DNA of 64,000 nucleotides, from contig JANVAS020000231.1 of NCBI GenBank assembly GCA_027563935.2, positions 18,122,001-18,186,000 on the forward strand, read 5' to 3'. The DNA comes from Costus lasius. Its lineage: Eukaryota; Streptophyta; Magnoliopsida; Zingiberales; Costaceae. The translations under genes were made by a program, and so were the position numbers. The notes under the pieces are model-generated. The model was not told the origin of the DNA. It made no database searches and saw only the letters and a program-made list of their open reading frames with translations. Positions 8,901 to 20,210 of this stretch are shown piece after piece. Every line of letters begins with the position of its first letter. Position 1 is the first letter of the stretch.

Positions 8901-9868
8901 TAATCATTGGAAATCATATTCCTGAAATGCATGCGGTTAAAGCATGGTTAAGGAAATGTTTTCAGATGAAAGATTTAGGAGAAGCAGCCTATGTATTAGG
9001 TGTGAAGTTCTACAGGGATAGATCTAAGAGGCTTCTCGGGCTGTGCCAGAGTACTTACATCGATAAAGTCCTGGAGAGATTTCATTTAGAGAATTCTAAA
9101 AGAGGATATCTTCCAGTCAGACATGGTCTGAATCTTTCGAAGAGTCAGTGTCCACAAACACAAACTGAGAAAGATGAGATGGACAATACGCCTTATGCTT
9201 CGGCTATTGGGTCCATTATGTATGCGATGTTGTGTACTCGCCCAGACGTCGCTTACGGATTAAGCGTGACCAGTCGGTTCCAAAGTAATCCAGGTCAGGC
9301 ACACTGGATTGCAGTCAAGAACATCTTAAAATATCTGCGGAGGACCAAAGATATGTTCTTGATATATGGTGGTCAGGAAGAACTCAGTATTGAAGGATAT
9401 ACTGACGCTTCATTCCAGTCTGACCAGGATGATTTCCGATCGCAATCAGGCTATGTTTTTAGCTTGAATGGAGGAGCGGTGGTGTGGAAGAGTTTCAAAC
9501 AGTCTATTGTTGCTGATTCCACAACAGAAGCCGAGTATGTTGCAACCTCGGAAGCATCCAAGGAGGCAGTGTGGATTCGTAAGTTCGTTCAGGAACTTGG
9601 TGTTGTTCCTTCCAGTGCTGATCTTTTGGTTATCTTTTGTGATAACACTGGAGCAATTGCACAAGCAAAGGAACCACGGTCGCACCAGAAGTCCAAGCAC
9701 ATACAGAGACGGTTTCATTTGATCCGGGAGATCATTGATCGTGGCGAGATCAAAGTCTGCAAGGTTCATACAGATGACAATCTGGCTGACCCGCTTACCA
9801 AGCCTCTGGCGCAGCAGAAGCATGAGAAGCACTATAATAATATGGGTTTGAAATTTCTCAACCATTAG
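5984..9868 (+). CDS. gag-pol: Gag-Pol polyprotein, element A (1294 aa, open)
   Basis: Single-frame Ty1/copia polyprotein of full family length. Gag occupies residues 1-270 (capsid-like region, basic stretch near 205-235, CCHC zinc knuckle C240-C243-H248-C253). Aspartic protease has D287 in an unusual D-T-A-C context. Integrase has H421/H426 of the zinc region and the core triad D482, D545, E581 (35 residues between the last two). Reverse transcriptase has Y-V-D-D at 968-971. RNase H has D1141, E1184 and D1220. It ends 20 bp before the 3' LTR. No stop or frameshift is present, but residue 452, the first cysteine of the integrase C-x2-C pair in every sibling, is tyrosine, which should weaken zinc binding. 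The start ATG is the one conserved in all copies; an upstream spliced start is possible. Activity is unproven. Confidence 0.95.
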   Translation: MNFNVRSLLEREKFAGPNFSDWYGHLKIVLKAERKLYVLETDIPPQPAPNAARAVWEAYKKHVNDSIDVACLMLASMTPPLQRQHEDMSAIEIIANLKMLYAAQARTERYNLTKLFFQSKLAEGSPVGAHVLKMIGHKEALEKLGHTINQELAVDIILQSLPPSFDAFIINFIMNKIDCTPAELLNMLLTTEETLKGKPSTSVLMFPLRNKKKEKKGKTPVKSYSKALKQKVKRSKEYRCFHCGQLGHWKKDCKVLQGDKRGSIASGSGIYVTEVMISSSSISWVLDTACGVHICSNVQELKRRRQVGQHEVDLRVGNGARVAAVAVGDYFISLPSGLVLELNSCYFVPSITKNIISIPALVRKGFSFECNISKCVLSLDNIVYATSSINNGLFMLDMECSIHNIDNKKAKYADDSTLLWHSRLGHINKKRIKRLHDHGLLGSFSYEEIDTYKACLMGKMTKSPFPHKGQRTSGLLDLIHSDVCGPFSKHARGGYQYFITFTDDFSRYGYVYLMRHKSESFDKFKEFKNEVQNQLGQNIKALRSDRGGEYLSREFTDYLKECGIISQLTPPGTLQWNGVSERRNRTLLDMVRSMMCQVTLPYSFWGFALETAAKVLNRVPSKAVSKTPYELWYGKQPSLTFIRIWGCEAYVKKLASGKLESRSEKCIFVGYPKETKGYYFYDPKENKVFVARTAIFLEKEFLLHEAIGREIKLDENPEEGQSAQVQLDEPEPVEQVTEQPEAQISREPRRSGRIRRQPERYDGVYIIDNDEPLTYADAVSGPDSARWLEAMRAEMDSMSDNQVWDLVDPPPGVIPIGCKWIFKKKIDMDGNVVTYKGRLVAKGFKQIYGIDYDETFSPVAMFKSIRILFAIAAYYDYEIWQMDVKTAFLNGNLNEDVYMTQPEGFTNPSDRHKICKLKKSIYGLKQASRSWNIRFDESISEFGFIKNEDDPCVYKRFSGSVITFLVLYVDDILIIGNHIPEMHAVKAWLRKCFQMKDLGEAAYVLGVKFYRDRSKRLLGLCQSTYIDKVLERFHLENSKRGYLPVRHGLNLSKSQCPQTQTEKDEMDNTPYASAIGSIMYAMLCTRPDVAYGLSVTSRFQSNPGQAHWIAVKNILKYLRRTKDMFLIYGGQEELSIEGYTDASFQSDQDDFRSQSGYVFSLNGGAVVWKSFKQSIVADSTTEAEYVATSEASKEAVWIRKFVQELGVVPSSADLLVIFCDNTGAIAQAKEPRSHQKSKHIQRRFHLIREIIDRGEIKVCKVHTDDNLADPLTKPLAQQKHEKHYNNMGLKFLNH

Positions 9869-9877
9869 ATTAAGTGC

Positions 9878-9888
9878 AAGTGGGAGAT
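9878..9888 (+). other. Polypurine tract, element A
   Basis: AAGTGGGAGAT immediately before the 3' LTR at 9889. Confidence 0.85.
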
Positions 9889-11567
9889 TGTTGGGGTATG
9901 CCCTTAAGGCTAATGTTTGAGGCCTTGGGATTGTATCAGTATCATGTAATAAACTCTTATGTTTATAAAGGCGTGGTTGTTATTCAGTTTGTTACATTGT
10001 CTGCTGCAATAAGTGTACTTCTGAATAATGTCTCAAAGCTGTTCAGCTAGGCTGACATGCAGTTATGTCCTTAGTCAAGATATCTTGGTGAACATGAGAC
10101 AGCCTTGATATGATTGAGACTAATATGTGTTCTAATCTTATAGGATGCTTCGAGCATGGAATAAGATGTAGACTCATGGGTACATTGGATGTACTGGACA
10201 GACCCTACTAGGATATTCAATTGCTTGTCACAATGTGAATAATCCTTGATTGCAACAAGTGGCACATTTCCTCTGACTTGAGATCACTTGTGTTTCTAAA
10301 TGATGATTGTCATTGTTTTGAGGTAGTTCAATATCATTTGAAACATAATGATTATAGACTATCTTGGATGGTGAGCTTGAGTCAGGTTAGGGCACTAGTG
10401 ATAGATAAAGGATTGCCGTCTCCTAAATTGGAGTATGATGTTCTAAAGGGGCCCCCCTCTGTATGAGATGATTGAGAAAGCGTATGGCCATACCCAGATG
10501 ACAGTGTTCATCTGATCTAATCATGCTCATCATATTGGAGCTACAGGCTTGACATGCTTGTCCAATAAGAACATCCAGTGGCAAAAGGAAATTTGCATGC
10601 CTTGTGAATTGGATTCACACTTGTGCTGTGGTTTGGGTGTAGTCTTGGAAGACTCTTTCCTTTATATCGGGAGACAGTGATGTGTTGCTAGATACCCCTC
10701 ACTGATCGTGATAACGTAAGTTATCGTTACCGACATTTAAAGGAAACCCTTAGGGTCGCACAATTTGATGATATGGCTTACTTAAGTCAGATCGTGTGGA
10801 CTGAATTGTTTGGGTTCAGTTTAAAGGGATTTAATCTCTGATTGTAAGTGAGATCCAGTCTAATCATGTTTGATTGATAAGGGCTTGAGATCGGTAAGCT
10901 TCGATTGAGAGAATGGATGCTAGATCGGTGAGATCAGGAGCATCAAGAGATGAACGGTCAGATCTTAAGCCTTAGGGGTTTTTGTTATGATCTGGACTAG
11001 TTGCTTGGTTTATTTGGTTATTGAACCAAATCGATTTGAACCAGCTCATTGGGTGAGCGCATGGTTCAAGTAAAGAGGCATTGGCGATTGGGGTAATGCA
11101 TGGTCGCATGAACGTTGAGACATTGCTATTTTTAGATAACATGTTCTCTAACGTGACCACATCTCACGTTCACGCCAAGAGAACTTCTCTCTCGCCTTTC
11201 CCCACTTACTCTCGAGAGGGCATTCGTGTGTGACGAGTCTTGGACGCCTTGGAGAGTCATTTGGCAAAGCGAGCAAAGCTTCATCCATCCCTTCCATTCG
11301 ATCAACGACACCTCTTGGAACCTTGCTAGCACAAGGAGCACCAAGGAAGTGAGCGCATCCTCATTCTTGTGTGCGCATCATTTGGAGGAGATCTCTCTTG
11401 CTCTCTCTTTCCAAGATGCCATCCAACACATGGCTTCGGTATGAATTCTTTTCATGTTGTTAAGTTGATCATATTGCATGCGATGATACTAAGAAACCCA
11501 CTCCGCTGCTTTAGAAGAAATTTTTCATGCGCCTATCTAGGGTTTCGCCACCTTGTGAGGACTTGCA
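9889..11567 (+). repeat. Element A 3' LTR
   Basis: 1679 bp, the same length as the 5' copy. About a dozen single-base differences are seen by eye, mostly transitions, and no length change was found. It ends CTTGCA, then the AAGGA duplication. Confidence 0.95.
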
Positions 11568-11572
11568 AAGGA

Positions 11573-12383
11573 AACCCTTAGGGTCGCACAATTTGATGAT
11601 ATGGCTTACTTATGTCAGATCATGTGGACTGAATGGTTTTGGTTCAGTTTAAAGGAGTTTAAACTCTAATTGGAAGTGAGATCTGGTCTGATCATGTTTG
11701 ATTGATTAGGGCTTGAGATCGGTAAGCTTCGATCGGGAGAATTGATGCTTGATCGATGAGATCAAGAGCATCAAGAGATGTGTGGTTAGATCTTGAGCCA
11801 TCTGGTTCATATGAGATCTAGACCATGGCTTGGTTTGATTTGGTCTTTGAACCAAATGCAATAGAACTGGTTCACATAAGTGAACGCATGGTTCAAAGTG
11901 AGAAGACGTTTTGGTTGGTTCGAAAACATGGGCGCATGGCTTGATGACTTTCTATTTTTGGAAGCCATAAGCGTTCCCACGTTGGATAACGCCTAAACGC
12001 CTCCCTCTCTCTCAAATGAATGCTTCTCCTCTCGTGTGTGTGTCGAGGCTCCACAAAAGAGAAGAGGTAGAGAGTTTTCATCTAGCCAAGAAGAAGAACA
12101 TCTCATCTCCTTCACGCGAAAGGGATACCTTGGAGATCTTTGCTAGCACAAAGAACACAAAGGAGGAAGCCATCGCCATCTTGTGTCTGACTACTTTGGA
12201 GGAGAGCCGCTCGCTCTCTTACATCTTCCAAGTCGCCATCCAAACAATGGCCATGGTAAGATCTTGTCTTGATCTATGCAAGCTTTAAAGTTAATCATAT
12301 GTTCATATTATACGATCCGCAAGAAACCCTTGTTTTCGCCCAAGAAGTTTTTATGTGCCTGATCTAGGGTTTCGCCCCCTTCA
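11573..12383 (+). repeat. Element Z 3' LTR, second part
   Basis: It continues from 2518 after A and its duplication, and ends with CCTTCA at 12383. It carries CTATTTTTGG at 11952-11961, a UTR hairpin at 12138-12153 (CTTTG/CAAAG) and the mini-exon at 12247-12255, followed by the strong donor GTAAGA. Its CA terminus joins directly to inverted leader sequence at 12384. Confidence 0.92.
12247..12255 (+). other. Predicted mini-exon and donor in Z LTR
   Basis: ATG plus two codons followed by GTAAGA, the best donor match in the set. Being in a 3' LTR, this copy cannot splice to its own gag. Confidence 0.5.
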
Positions 12384-12795
12384 CAGATCACAATAAAAAT
12401 TTACAATTAATTCCAGGCACGCAGGCCCCAGTACAGCACACAAATTAGGGCAGCCCACATAAGATTAAATAGACACCCAATCAGGTTAAATAAGCATACA
12501 TGTGATCCAATCAGAAAATAAAATTTTTGAAAAACCCCATGGCATCAATTTTATTTCCTTATATGCCCTACTACCTTACAACGGTCCATTAATAGGGATC
12601 CACTCATCAGACCAAGTCAGACCCACTGCCCTTGCATGCACCCAGTCATAACTGACTTGTGTTGACCTAGTGGTCAACTATGCATGCCTTAAGGGCTGAA
12701 CGTCCCACATGATTTCTGGCAGGCGGGTGTGACCCCGGGCCTTAATCATGATCGTTCACTACGCGCCTGAATCAGACATCGCTACACGCCCTTCT
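12384..12795 (-). mobile_element. Element Y leader, distal part
   Basis: Reverse complement of family leader sequence (it aligns with the stretch around 4560-4975 of A, including GTGCTGTGCTGGGGCCTG). It begins abruptly at Z's LTR end and is cut at 12795 by B; it continues at 21907. No gene. The first five bases, CAGAT, would be Z's target duplication if Z is a separate nested insertion. Confidence 0.85.
12791..12795. repeat. Target-site duplication of element B (CTTCT)
   Basis: CTTCT at 12791-12795 and 21902-21906, flanking B exactly. Confidence 0.97.
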
Positions 12796-14031
12796 TGTTG
12801 GGGTATGCCCTTAAGGCTAATGTTTGAGGCCTTGGGATTGTAAAAGTATCATGTAATAAACTCTTGTGTTTATAAAGGCATGGTTATTATTCAGTTTGTT
12901 ACCTTGTCTGCAGTAATAAGTGTACTTCTGAATAATGTCTCAATGTTGTTCAGCTAGGCTGACATGCAGTAAAGTCCTTAGTTGATATATCTTGGTGAAC
13001 ATGAGACAGCCTTGATATGGTTAAGACTAATATGTGTTCTAATCTTATAGGATGCTTCGAGCATGGAATAAGATGTAGACTCATGGGTGCATTGGATGTA
13101 CTGGACAGACCCTACTAGGATATTCAATTGCTTGTCACAATGTGAATAATCCTTGAATGTAACAAGTGGCACATTTCCTCTGACTTGAGATCACTTGTGT
13201 TTTCTAAATGATGATTGTCATTGTTTTGAGGTAGTTCAATATCATTTGAAACATAATGATTATAGACTATCTTGGATAATGAGCTTGAGTCAGGTTAGGG
13301 CACTAGTTATAGATAAAGGATTGCCGTCTCCTTGTTTAAGGAGTGTGATGATCTAAAGGGGCCCCCTGGATGAGATGATTGAGAGAGTGTATGGCCATAC
13401 CCAGGTGACTATGTTCATCTGATCTAATCATGCTCATCATATTGGAGTTACAAGCTTGACACGCTTGTCCAATAAGAACATCCAGTGGCAAAAGAAATAT
13501 GCATGCCTTGTGAGTTGATTCACACTTGTGCTGTGGTTTGGGTGTAGTCTTGGAAGACTCCTTTCTTTCTATCGGGAGACAGTGATGTGTTGCTAGATAC
13601 CTCTCACTGATCGTGATGACGTAAGTTATCGTTACCGACATTGAAGGAAACCCTCAGGGTCACACAATTTGATGATATGGCTTACTTAAGTCAAATCGTG
13701 TGGACTGAATTGTTTGGGTTCAGTTTAAAGGGATTTAATCTCTGATTGTAAGTGAGATCTAGTCTGATCATGTTTGATTGATTAGGGCTTCAGATCGGTA
13801 AGATTCGATTGAGAGAATAGATGCTAGATCGGTGAGATCAGAAGCGTCAAGAGATCAACGGTCAGATCAAGAACCTTAGGGTTCAATTGTGATCTAGGCT
13901 AAGTCGCTTGGTTTATTTGGTCATTGAGCCAAATGAAATTGAACCGGCTCATGGGTTGAGAGCATGGTTCAAAGAGAAGAGGTAAATGCGGTTTGTTCAT
14001 GATCGCATGAACGCATGAACTTATGGTTTTG

Positions 14032-14041
14032 CTATTTTTGG
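14032..14041 (+). promoter_or_regulatory. CArG/TATA-like box, element B
   Basis: CTATTTTTGG, 303 bp before the mini-exon ATG; 3' LTR copy at 21447-21456. Confidence 0.4.
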
Positions 14042-14227
14042 AAGATGCGTTTCCAAGTTAGAAAACCGCCTCCACGTTCATGAGTTGAGTTACACTCTTG
14101 CTCGCATCTCGCTCTCTTGTCGCCTCAAGCATTCATCTTGCGTAGTGAAGGTGGACGAAAGTAGGAGCAAGAAATCGCCAAGCAAAGAAGGTCTCCTTCC
14201 CTTCCATTCGACAAGCACTTCTTGGAG

Positions 14228-14243
14228 CCTTGCTAGCACAAGG
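14228..14243 (+). other. 5'-UTR hairpin, element B
   Basis: CCTTG-CTAGCA-CAAGG, identical to the element A version. Confidence 0.5.
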
Positions 14244-14334
14244 AGCACCAAGGAAAAGTAGGCGACATCAATTGTGTGCGTCACCTTTGGAGGAGATCTC
14301 TCTTGCTCTCTCCTTCCAAGACACCATCCAAGAG

Positions 14335-14343
14335 ATGGCGATG
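14335..14343 (+). other. Predicted mini-exon and donor, element B
   Basis: ATGGCGATG then GTATGG. The ATG has G at -3 and +4, a good plant start context. The acceptor TAG ends at 16284, in phase with gag. Confidence 0.6.
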
Positions 14344-14488
14344 GTATGGATCCTTCTCTTGTTATTTCTAATGTGTGAAAGTTGATCATATGCGATATTA
14401 AGATCTCTTGAAACCCTAGCTTCCATGCGAAATTTATACATGCGCCACCAATAGGGTTTCGCCCCCCTCTTGAAAGGGGTCCTTCAAT

Positions 14489-14500
14489 TGGTATCAGAGC
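14489..14500 (+). other. Primer binding site, element B
   Basis: TGGTATCAGAGC, two bases after the LTR end at 14486. Confidence 0.95.
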
Positions 14501-16305
14501 ATAGGTTTCTCTATATGCATATGATTGCTTGATGATAATTTTGTGATCCATGTTTGCGCAAAATGCTTAGATCTATTGGTTACATGCGAAAATGATTACA
14601 TATGTTTTTCATGTTTGCGCATGTATAATGTTAGCGCATCTTTGTTGTTGATGTTTTATCCAAACGTATATCACTTGCGCGCCTATCATTAGACTAAGCG
14701 CCTACTATAAACCCTTAGACGGGTCAGTAGGGTTGAAGTCATCCTAGAGATTAGATCCAACTAGTCTGTTCAGACCATCTGACAGCCTAGATGGGTCGAC
14801 CAGATAGCACCATTGCGCAAGCAAGTGGTGGCTATAGGTCGACTGCATCACAGGCGTGTAGCGATGTCTGGTTGAGACGAATGTTGAATGCACATGAGTT
14901 AGGCCCGGGCTCACACCCGTTTGCCAGACCTCATAGTGGTCGTTCAGCCCTAAACGCATGCATAGTTGACCACAGGGTCGACACAAGTCAGTTAAGACTT
15001 GGTGCATGCAAGGGCACTGGATCTGACTAGATTGGATGAGTGGATCCCTATTGATGGACCGTTGTAAGGTTGTAGGGCATATAAGAAAATTAAAATTGAG
15101 GCCAATGGGGTTTTCAAAAATTTATTTTCTTATTGGATCACATGTTGATTGGATGCCATATGTTTGTTTATTTAATCTTATGTGGGCTGCCCATGTTTAA
15201 TGTGTGCTGTGCTGGGGCCTGCGTGCCTGGGATGTGATTGTAAATTATTTTATTTTTGTGATCTGCGAGTCACAGTTTAATTAATTTATAATGTGAAATT
15301 GACCTGCGTGTCAATCTTGTCTAGATAGTTAAATTGTAATTTAATTAGACAAGAGCACAAAAGCACACATGGCAGAGGCGCATGCAGCACTGGCTTGACC
15401 AGGTGGGAGGTCTAGGGTTCGACTCTGGGACCAGGCGCATTTTCCCTGGTGGGCGCACCTCAGCTGCAAATGGCGCTTGGGCCCTGATTTGGGCCAGATG
15501 AGCAGCAAAAGACCCATGAAGAAAAGCTAGTGAAGACTTAAATGATATTAAGGTCTAACTTAGGCTTATGGGCTTTTACCACATAAGATCCATGCTTTCT
15601 TTTATTGTTTAAATATTAGAATTGCATGATTAGTTTATCTTCTGCTATCACCATAGGAATTGCATGATAGTGAAGAAGATAAAAGACCGTTAAAATCCAA
15701 CGATTAAATATCAAGCTCGTAAGCATTCTGACGCGAAACCTCACTGTTCTGATTATCGTTGGAGCCGTGTTGTACCCACTCAGTGGGCACGTCCATCTAT
15801 CTTCAGACGGTGCGGGATTACACCTGCGTGTTACAGAGAAGGGATTTATCGCTTCTCGTTGCTCAGCATAGCACGTGGTGGTCCAGGGAGTAGGTCGGGT
15901 CAGCTTGACCATGTAGGCTACATATATGGCGCATATGGTAGCACATGGAGGCAGCCATCTGTGGGGTCAGAGACTGTGTTGTACCAACTCAGTTGGCACA
16001 GTCTGCTGGATTGCCCAGATGAAGGGGAATCGCACGGGTTAGCGATTGGCAGGGACTGCCTACCAGAAATTAGTGCTTGTACTCTCTGTGCATCTTATCT
16101 CGCCCGAGCGGGACGCGGAGACCAAGTATGAAATCTGGATCCCATCTCACTAAAAGAGTGTTACTCTTTCGGGCTGTTTTGCTGGATTTTTCAGCCAGAT
16201 AAAATAGTGAGAAAAGAATCTTTCTTAAGTCCTGGATTGATTCTAAACATTGATACTGACCTTGCTGTTCTTGCATTGTTGTAGATTCCTGCAGCAACGA
16301 ACACC
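14501..16305 (+). other. Element B untranslated leader
   Basis: 1.8 kb without a credible gene. It holds the hairpin 14795-14843, tRNA-like boxes (15390-15403 and 15416-15425), bulged hairpins at 15766-15791 and 15972-16003, and the acceptor at 16283-16284. Confidence 0.8.
14795..14843 (+). ncRNA. Conserved leader hairpin, element B
   Basis: Same fold as in A; in the apical stem one T-A pair of A is replaced by A-T (CCA/TGG instead of CCT/AGG), preserving pairing. Confidence 0.65.
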
Positions 16306-19300
16306 ATGAACTTCAATGTGCGATCCCTACTGGAAAGGGAGAAGTTTGCTGGGCCAAACTTCTCAGACTGGTTCGGACACCTTAAGATCGTTCTTAAGGC
16401 AGAGAGGAAACTGTATGTCCTCGAGACGGCAATACCGCCTCAACCCGCTCCGAACGCCGCAAGGGCGGTTCGGGAAGCCTACGAAAAGCACGTCAATGAT
16501 AGCATTGATGTCGCTTGCCTGATGCTAGCGTCTATGACGCCACCGCTGCAGCGTCAGCATGAGGATATGTCGGCTATAGAGATTATAGCGAACCTCAAGA
16601 TGCTGTATGCTGCACAGGCGAGGACAGAACGCTATAATCTGACAAAGCTTTTCTTTCAGAGCAAACTGGCTGAAGGGAGCCCAGTGGGAGCTCACGTGCT
16701 CAAAATGATTGGGCACAAAGAAGCTCTAGAGAAACTGGGGCATACCATCAATCAGGAGCTTGCTGTAGATATTATTCTGCAGTATCTCCCGCCCTCTTTC
16801 GATGCGTTCATTATTAACTTTAATATGAACAAAATCGATTGTACGCCGGCAGAGCTGCTGAATATGCTCTTGACTACTGAGGAGACTCTGAAGGGAAAGC
16901 CTTCAACCTCTGTCTTAATGGTTCCTTCAAGGAACAAGAAGAAGGGGAAGAAGGCCAAGGCCCCTGTCAAGAGCTACAGCAAGGCTCTGAAGCAAAAGGT
17001 CAAGCGGTCCAAGGAATACAGATGTTTCCACTGTGGCCAGCTAGGTCACTGGAAAAAGGACTGTAAAGCGCTCCAAGGAGACAAGAAGGGAAGCATCGCT
17101 TCTGGCTCAGGTATATTTGTGACTGAAGTCATGATATCTTCTTCTTCTATATCATGGGTGTTGGACACTGCATGTGGAGTTCACATTTGTTCAAATGTAC
17201 AGGAACTCAAGAGAAGAAGACAGGTGGGACAGCATGAGGTGGACCTACGAGTTGGAAACGGGGCACGGGTTGCTGCTGTTGCTGTAGGAGACTATTTCAT
17301 CTCTTTGCCATCTGGACTTGTATTAGAACTAAACAGTTGTTACTTTGTTCCCAGCATTACTAAGAATATTATCTCCATTCCTGCTCTTGTCAGGAAGGGT
17401 TTTTCCTTTGAATGCAATATTTCAAAGTGTGTTTTGTCTTTAGATAATATTGTTTATGCAACTGGTTCAATTAACAATGGGTTATTCATGTTGGACATGG
17501 AATGTTCTATACATAACATTGATAATAAGAAAGCCAAGTATGCTGATGACAGCACCTTGCTATGGCATAGTCATTTAGGCCATATTAACGAGAAACGCAT
17601 TAAGCGGTTGCATGATAATGGACTGCTGGGATCATTCTCCTATGAGGAGATTGATACATGCAAAGCTTGTTTAATGGGTAAAATGACGAAGTCACCTTTT
17701 CCTCACAAAGGTCAAAGGGCTTCAGGTTTGCTTGACCTTATACACAGTGATGTGTGTGGGCCATTTAGTAAACATGCCAGAGGTGGCTATCAATACTTCA
17801 TCACATTTACTGATGATTTCAGTAGATATGGTTATGTCTATTTGATGAGACATAAAAGTGAATCTTTTGATAAGTTCAAAGAGTTCAAGAACGAAGTACA
17901 AAATCAGCTAGGCCGAAATATCAAGGCACTTCATTCTGATCGAGGTGGAGAATACCTAAGTCGAGAATTTAATGACTATCTAAAGGAGTGTGGGATTATC
18001 TCACAGCTCACTCCGCTAGGAACACCGCAATGGAATGGTGTGTCCGAGAGGAGGAACAGAACCCTACTTGATATGGTTCGTTCCATGATGAGTCAGGCTA
18101 CTCTTCCTTACTCCTTTTGGGGATTTGCACTGGAGATAGCTGCAAAGGTACTAAACCGAGTGCCATCCAAGGCAGTTTCAAAGACCCCATATGAATTATG
18201 GTGTGGGAAACAGCCGAGCTTGACATTTATCAGGATCTGGGGCTGCGAGGCTTATGTTAAAAAGCTCGCCTCTGGGAAACTAGAGAGCAGATCTGAAAAA
18301 TGTATCTTTGTCGGTTACCCTAAGGAAACTAAGGGTTATTATTTCTACGATCCCAAAGAGAACAAGGTATTTGTTGCTCGGACGGCCATATTTCTTGAGA
18401 GGGAGTTTCTTCTACAAGAGGCCAGTGGGAGAGAAATAAAGTTGGATGAGAATCCAGAGGAAGGACAAAGTGCTCAAGCACAGTTGGATGAGCCTGAGCC
18501 GGTAGAACAGGTTATTGAACAACCTGAGGCTCAGATATCACGGGAACCGCGAAGAACGGGAAGGATCCATCGACAGCCTGAGCGCTATGACGGAGTCTAC
18601 ATCATTGATAATGATGAACCCCTCACTTATGCGGATGCGGTCAGTGGACCGGAGTCAGCGAGATGGCTTGAAGCTATGCGAGCCGAGATGGACTCCATGT
18701 CAGATAACCAAGTTTGGGATTTGGTTGATCCGCCTCCGGGAGTAATCCCTATAGGCTGTAAATGGATCTTCAAGAAGAAGATTGACATGGATGGTAACGT
18801 GGTTACCTATAAAGACAGGCTAGTTGCGAAAGGTTTCAAACAAATCTACGGGATAGATTATGATGAAACTTTCTCTCCTGTAGCCATGTTTAAGTCTATT
18901 CGGATTCTTTTCGCGATAGCAGCATATTACGATTATGAGATCTGGCAGATGGATGTGAAGACAACTTTCCTGAATGGAAATCCGGATGAGGATGTGTATA
19001 TGACACAACCTGAAGGTTTCACTAATCCATCAGATCATCATAAAATATGCAAGTTAAAGAGGTCTATTTATGGACATAAACAAGCATCAAGAAGCTGGAA
19101 TATTCGTTTTGATGAATCAATCTCTGAATTTGGTTTCATCAAGAACGAAGATGACCCGTGTGTATATAAGAGGTTTAGTGGGAGTGTAATTACTTTCCTA
19201 GTCCTCTACGTCGATGATATCTTGATCATTGGAAATGACATTCCTGAAATGCATGCGGTTAAGGCATGGCTAAGGAAATGTTTCCAGATGAAAGATTTAG

Positions 19301-20190
19301 GAGAAGCAGCCTATGTATTAGGTGTGAAGATCTACAGGGATAGATCTAAGAGGCTTCTCGGGCTGTGCCAGAGTACTTACATCGATAAAGTCCTGGAAAG
19401 ATTTCATTTAGAGAATTCTAAAAGAGGATATCTTCCAGTCAGACATGGTCTGAATCTTTCGAAGAGTCAGTGTCCGCAAACACAGACTGAGAAAGATGAA
19501 ATGGACAATACGCCTTATGCTTAGGCTATTGGGTCCATAATGTATGCGATGTTGTGTACTCGCCCTGACGTCGCTTACGGGTTAAGCGTGACCAGTCGGT
19601 TCCAAAGTAATCCAGGTATGGCGCACTGGATTGCAGTCAAGAACATTTTAAAATATCTGCGGAGGACCAAAGATATGTTCTTGATATATGGTGGTCAGGA
19701 AGAACTCAGTATAGAAGGATATACTGACGCTTCATTCCAGTCTGACTAGGATGATTTCCGATCGCAATCAGGCTATGTTTTTAGCTTGAATGGTGGAGCA
19801 GTGGTGTGGAAGAGTTTCAAACAGTCAACTGTTGCTGATTCCACAACAGAAGCCGAGTATGTTGCAGCCTCGGAAGCATCCAAGGAGGCAGTGTGGATTC
19901 GTAAGTTCGTGAGAGAACTTGGTGTCGTTCCTTCGAGTGCAGATCCTTTGGTTATCTTCTGTGATAACACTGGAGCAATAGCACAAGCAAAGGAACCACG
20001 GTCGCACCAGAAGTCCAAGCACATACAGAGACGGTTTCATTTGATCAGGGAGATCATTGATCGTGGCGAGATCAAAGTGTGCAAGGTTCATACAGATGAC
20101 AATCTGGCAGACCCTCTTACCAAGCCTCTGGCGCAGCAGAAGCATGAGAAGCACTGTAATAATATGGGTTTGAGATTTCTCAACCATTAG
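16306..20190 (+). pseudogene. gag-pol: Gag-Pol, element B, two premature stops
   Basis: Same 3885-base length and domain order as element A. The CCHC knuckle, D-T-A-C protease, integrase zinc cysteines and D-D-E core, and Y-V-D-D (from 19207) are all present. Stops interrupt the RNase H end: TAG at 19522-19524 (codon 1073, siblings TCG) and TAG at 19747-19749 (codon 1148, siblings CAG). Product would be truncated after RT, losing RNase H. Other odd residues are an Arg-to-His change beside the integrase zinc histidine and Leu-to-His in the RT YGLKQ block. The element could move only with proteins supplied by relatives. Confidence 0.94.
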
Positions 20191-20199
20191 ATTAAGTGC

Positions 20200-20210
20200 A
20201 AGTGGGAGAT
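20200..20210 (+). other. Polypurine tract, element B
   Basis: AAGTGGGAGAT abutting the 3' LTR at 20211. Confidence 0.85.

Larger units (their letters stand above)
2519..11567 (+). mobile_element. Element A: complete Angela/BARE-like Ty1/copia retrotransposon
   Basis: A 9049-bp element with two 1679-bp LTRs (2519-4197, 9889-11567), a primer site, a 1.8-kb leader, an uninterrupted gag-pol and a polypurine tract, flanked by AAGGA duplications. The LTRs begin TG and end CA. About a dozen substitutions separate them by eye, so insertion is fairly recent but not the youngest here. Gene order protease-integrase-RT-RNase H defines Ty1/copia. The LTR length, long leader and LTR start resemble barley BARE / wheat Angela (family knowledge). 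It is the only copy with an open reading frame throughout, but it carries a suspicious integrase change (see its CDS). Confidence 0.96.
12796..14486 (+). repeat. Element B 5' LTR
   Basis: 1691 bp. Box CTATTTTTGG is at 14032-14041, the UTR hairpin CCTTG/CAAGG at 14228-14243 and the mini-exon at 14335. No ATG occurs between 14083 and 14334. Confidence 0.95.

Noticed and set aside
5984..9868. Programmed ribosomal frameshift between gag and pol
   Set aside because: Gag and Pol are in one continuous frame in A, B, D and F; the shifts in C and E are single-copy indels in a G run.
9869..9888. Possible env-like or extra gene between pol and the 3' LTR
   Set aside because: Only about 20 bp separate the pol stop from the LTR in every element, so no additional gene fits.
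10071..10265. A 64-codon antisense frame present at the same place in most LTRs (e.g. 2701-2895, 27888-28082, 62509-62703)
   Set aside because: The underlying U3 DNA is itself highly conserved, so the frame is kept passively; changes are freely amino-acid altering at its start, and the Z and Y copies lack the frame. No ribosome context or homology was seen.
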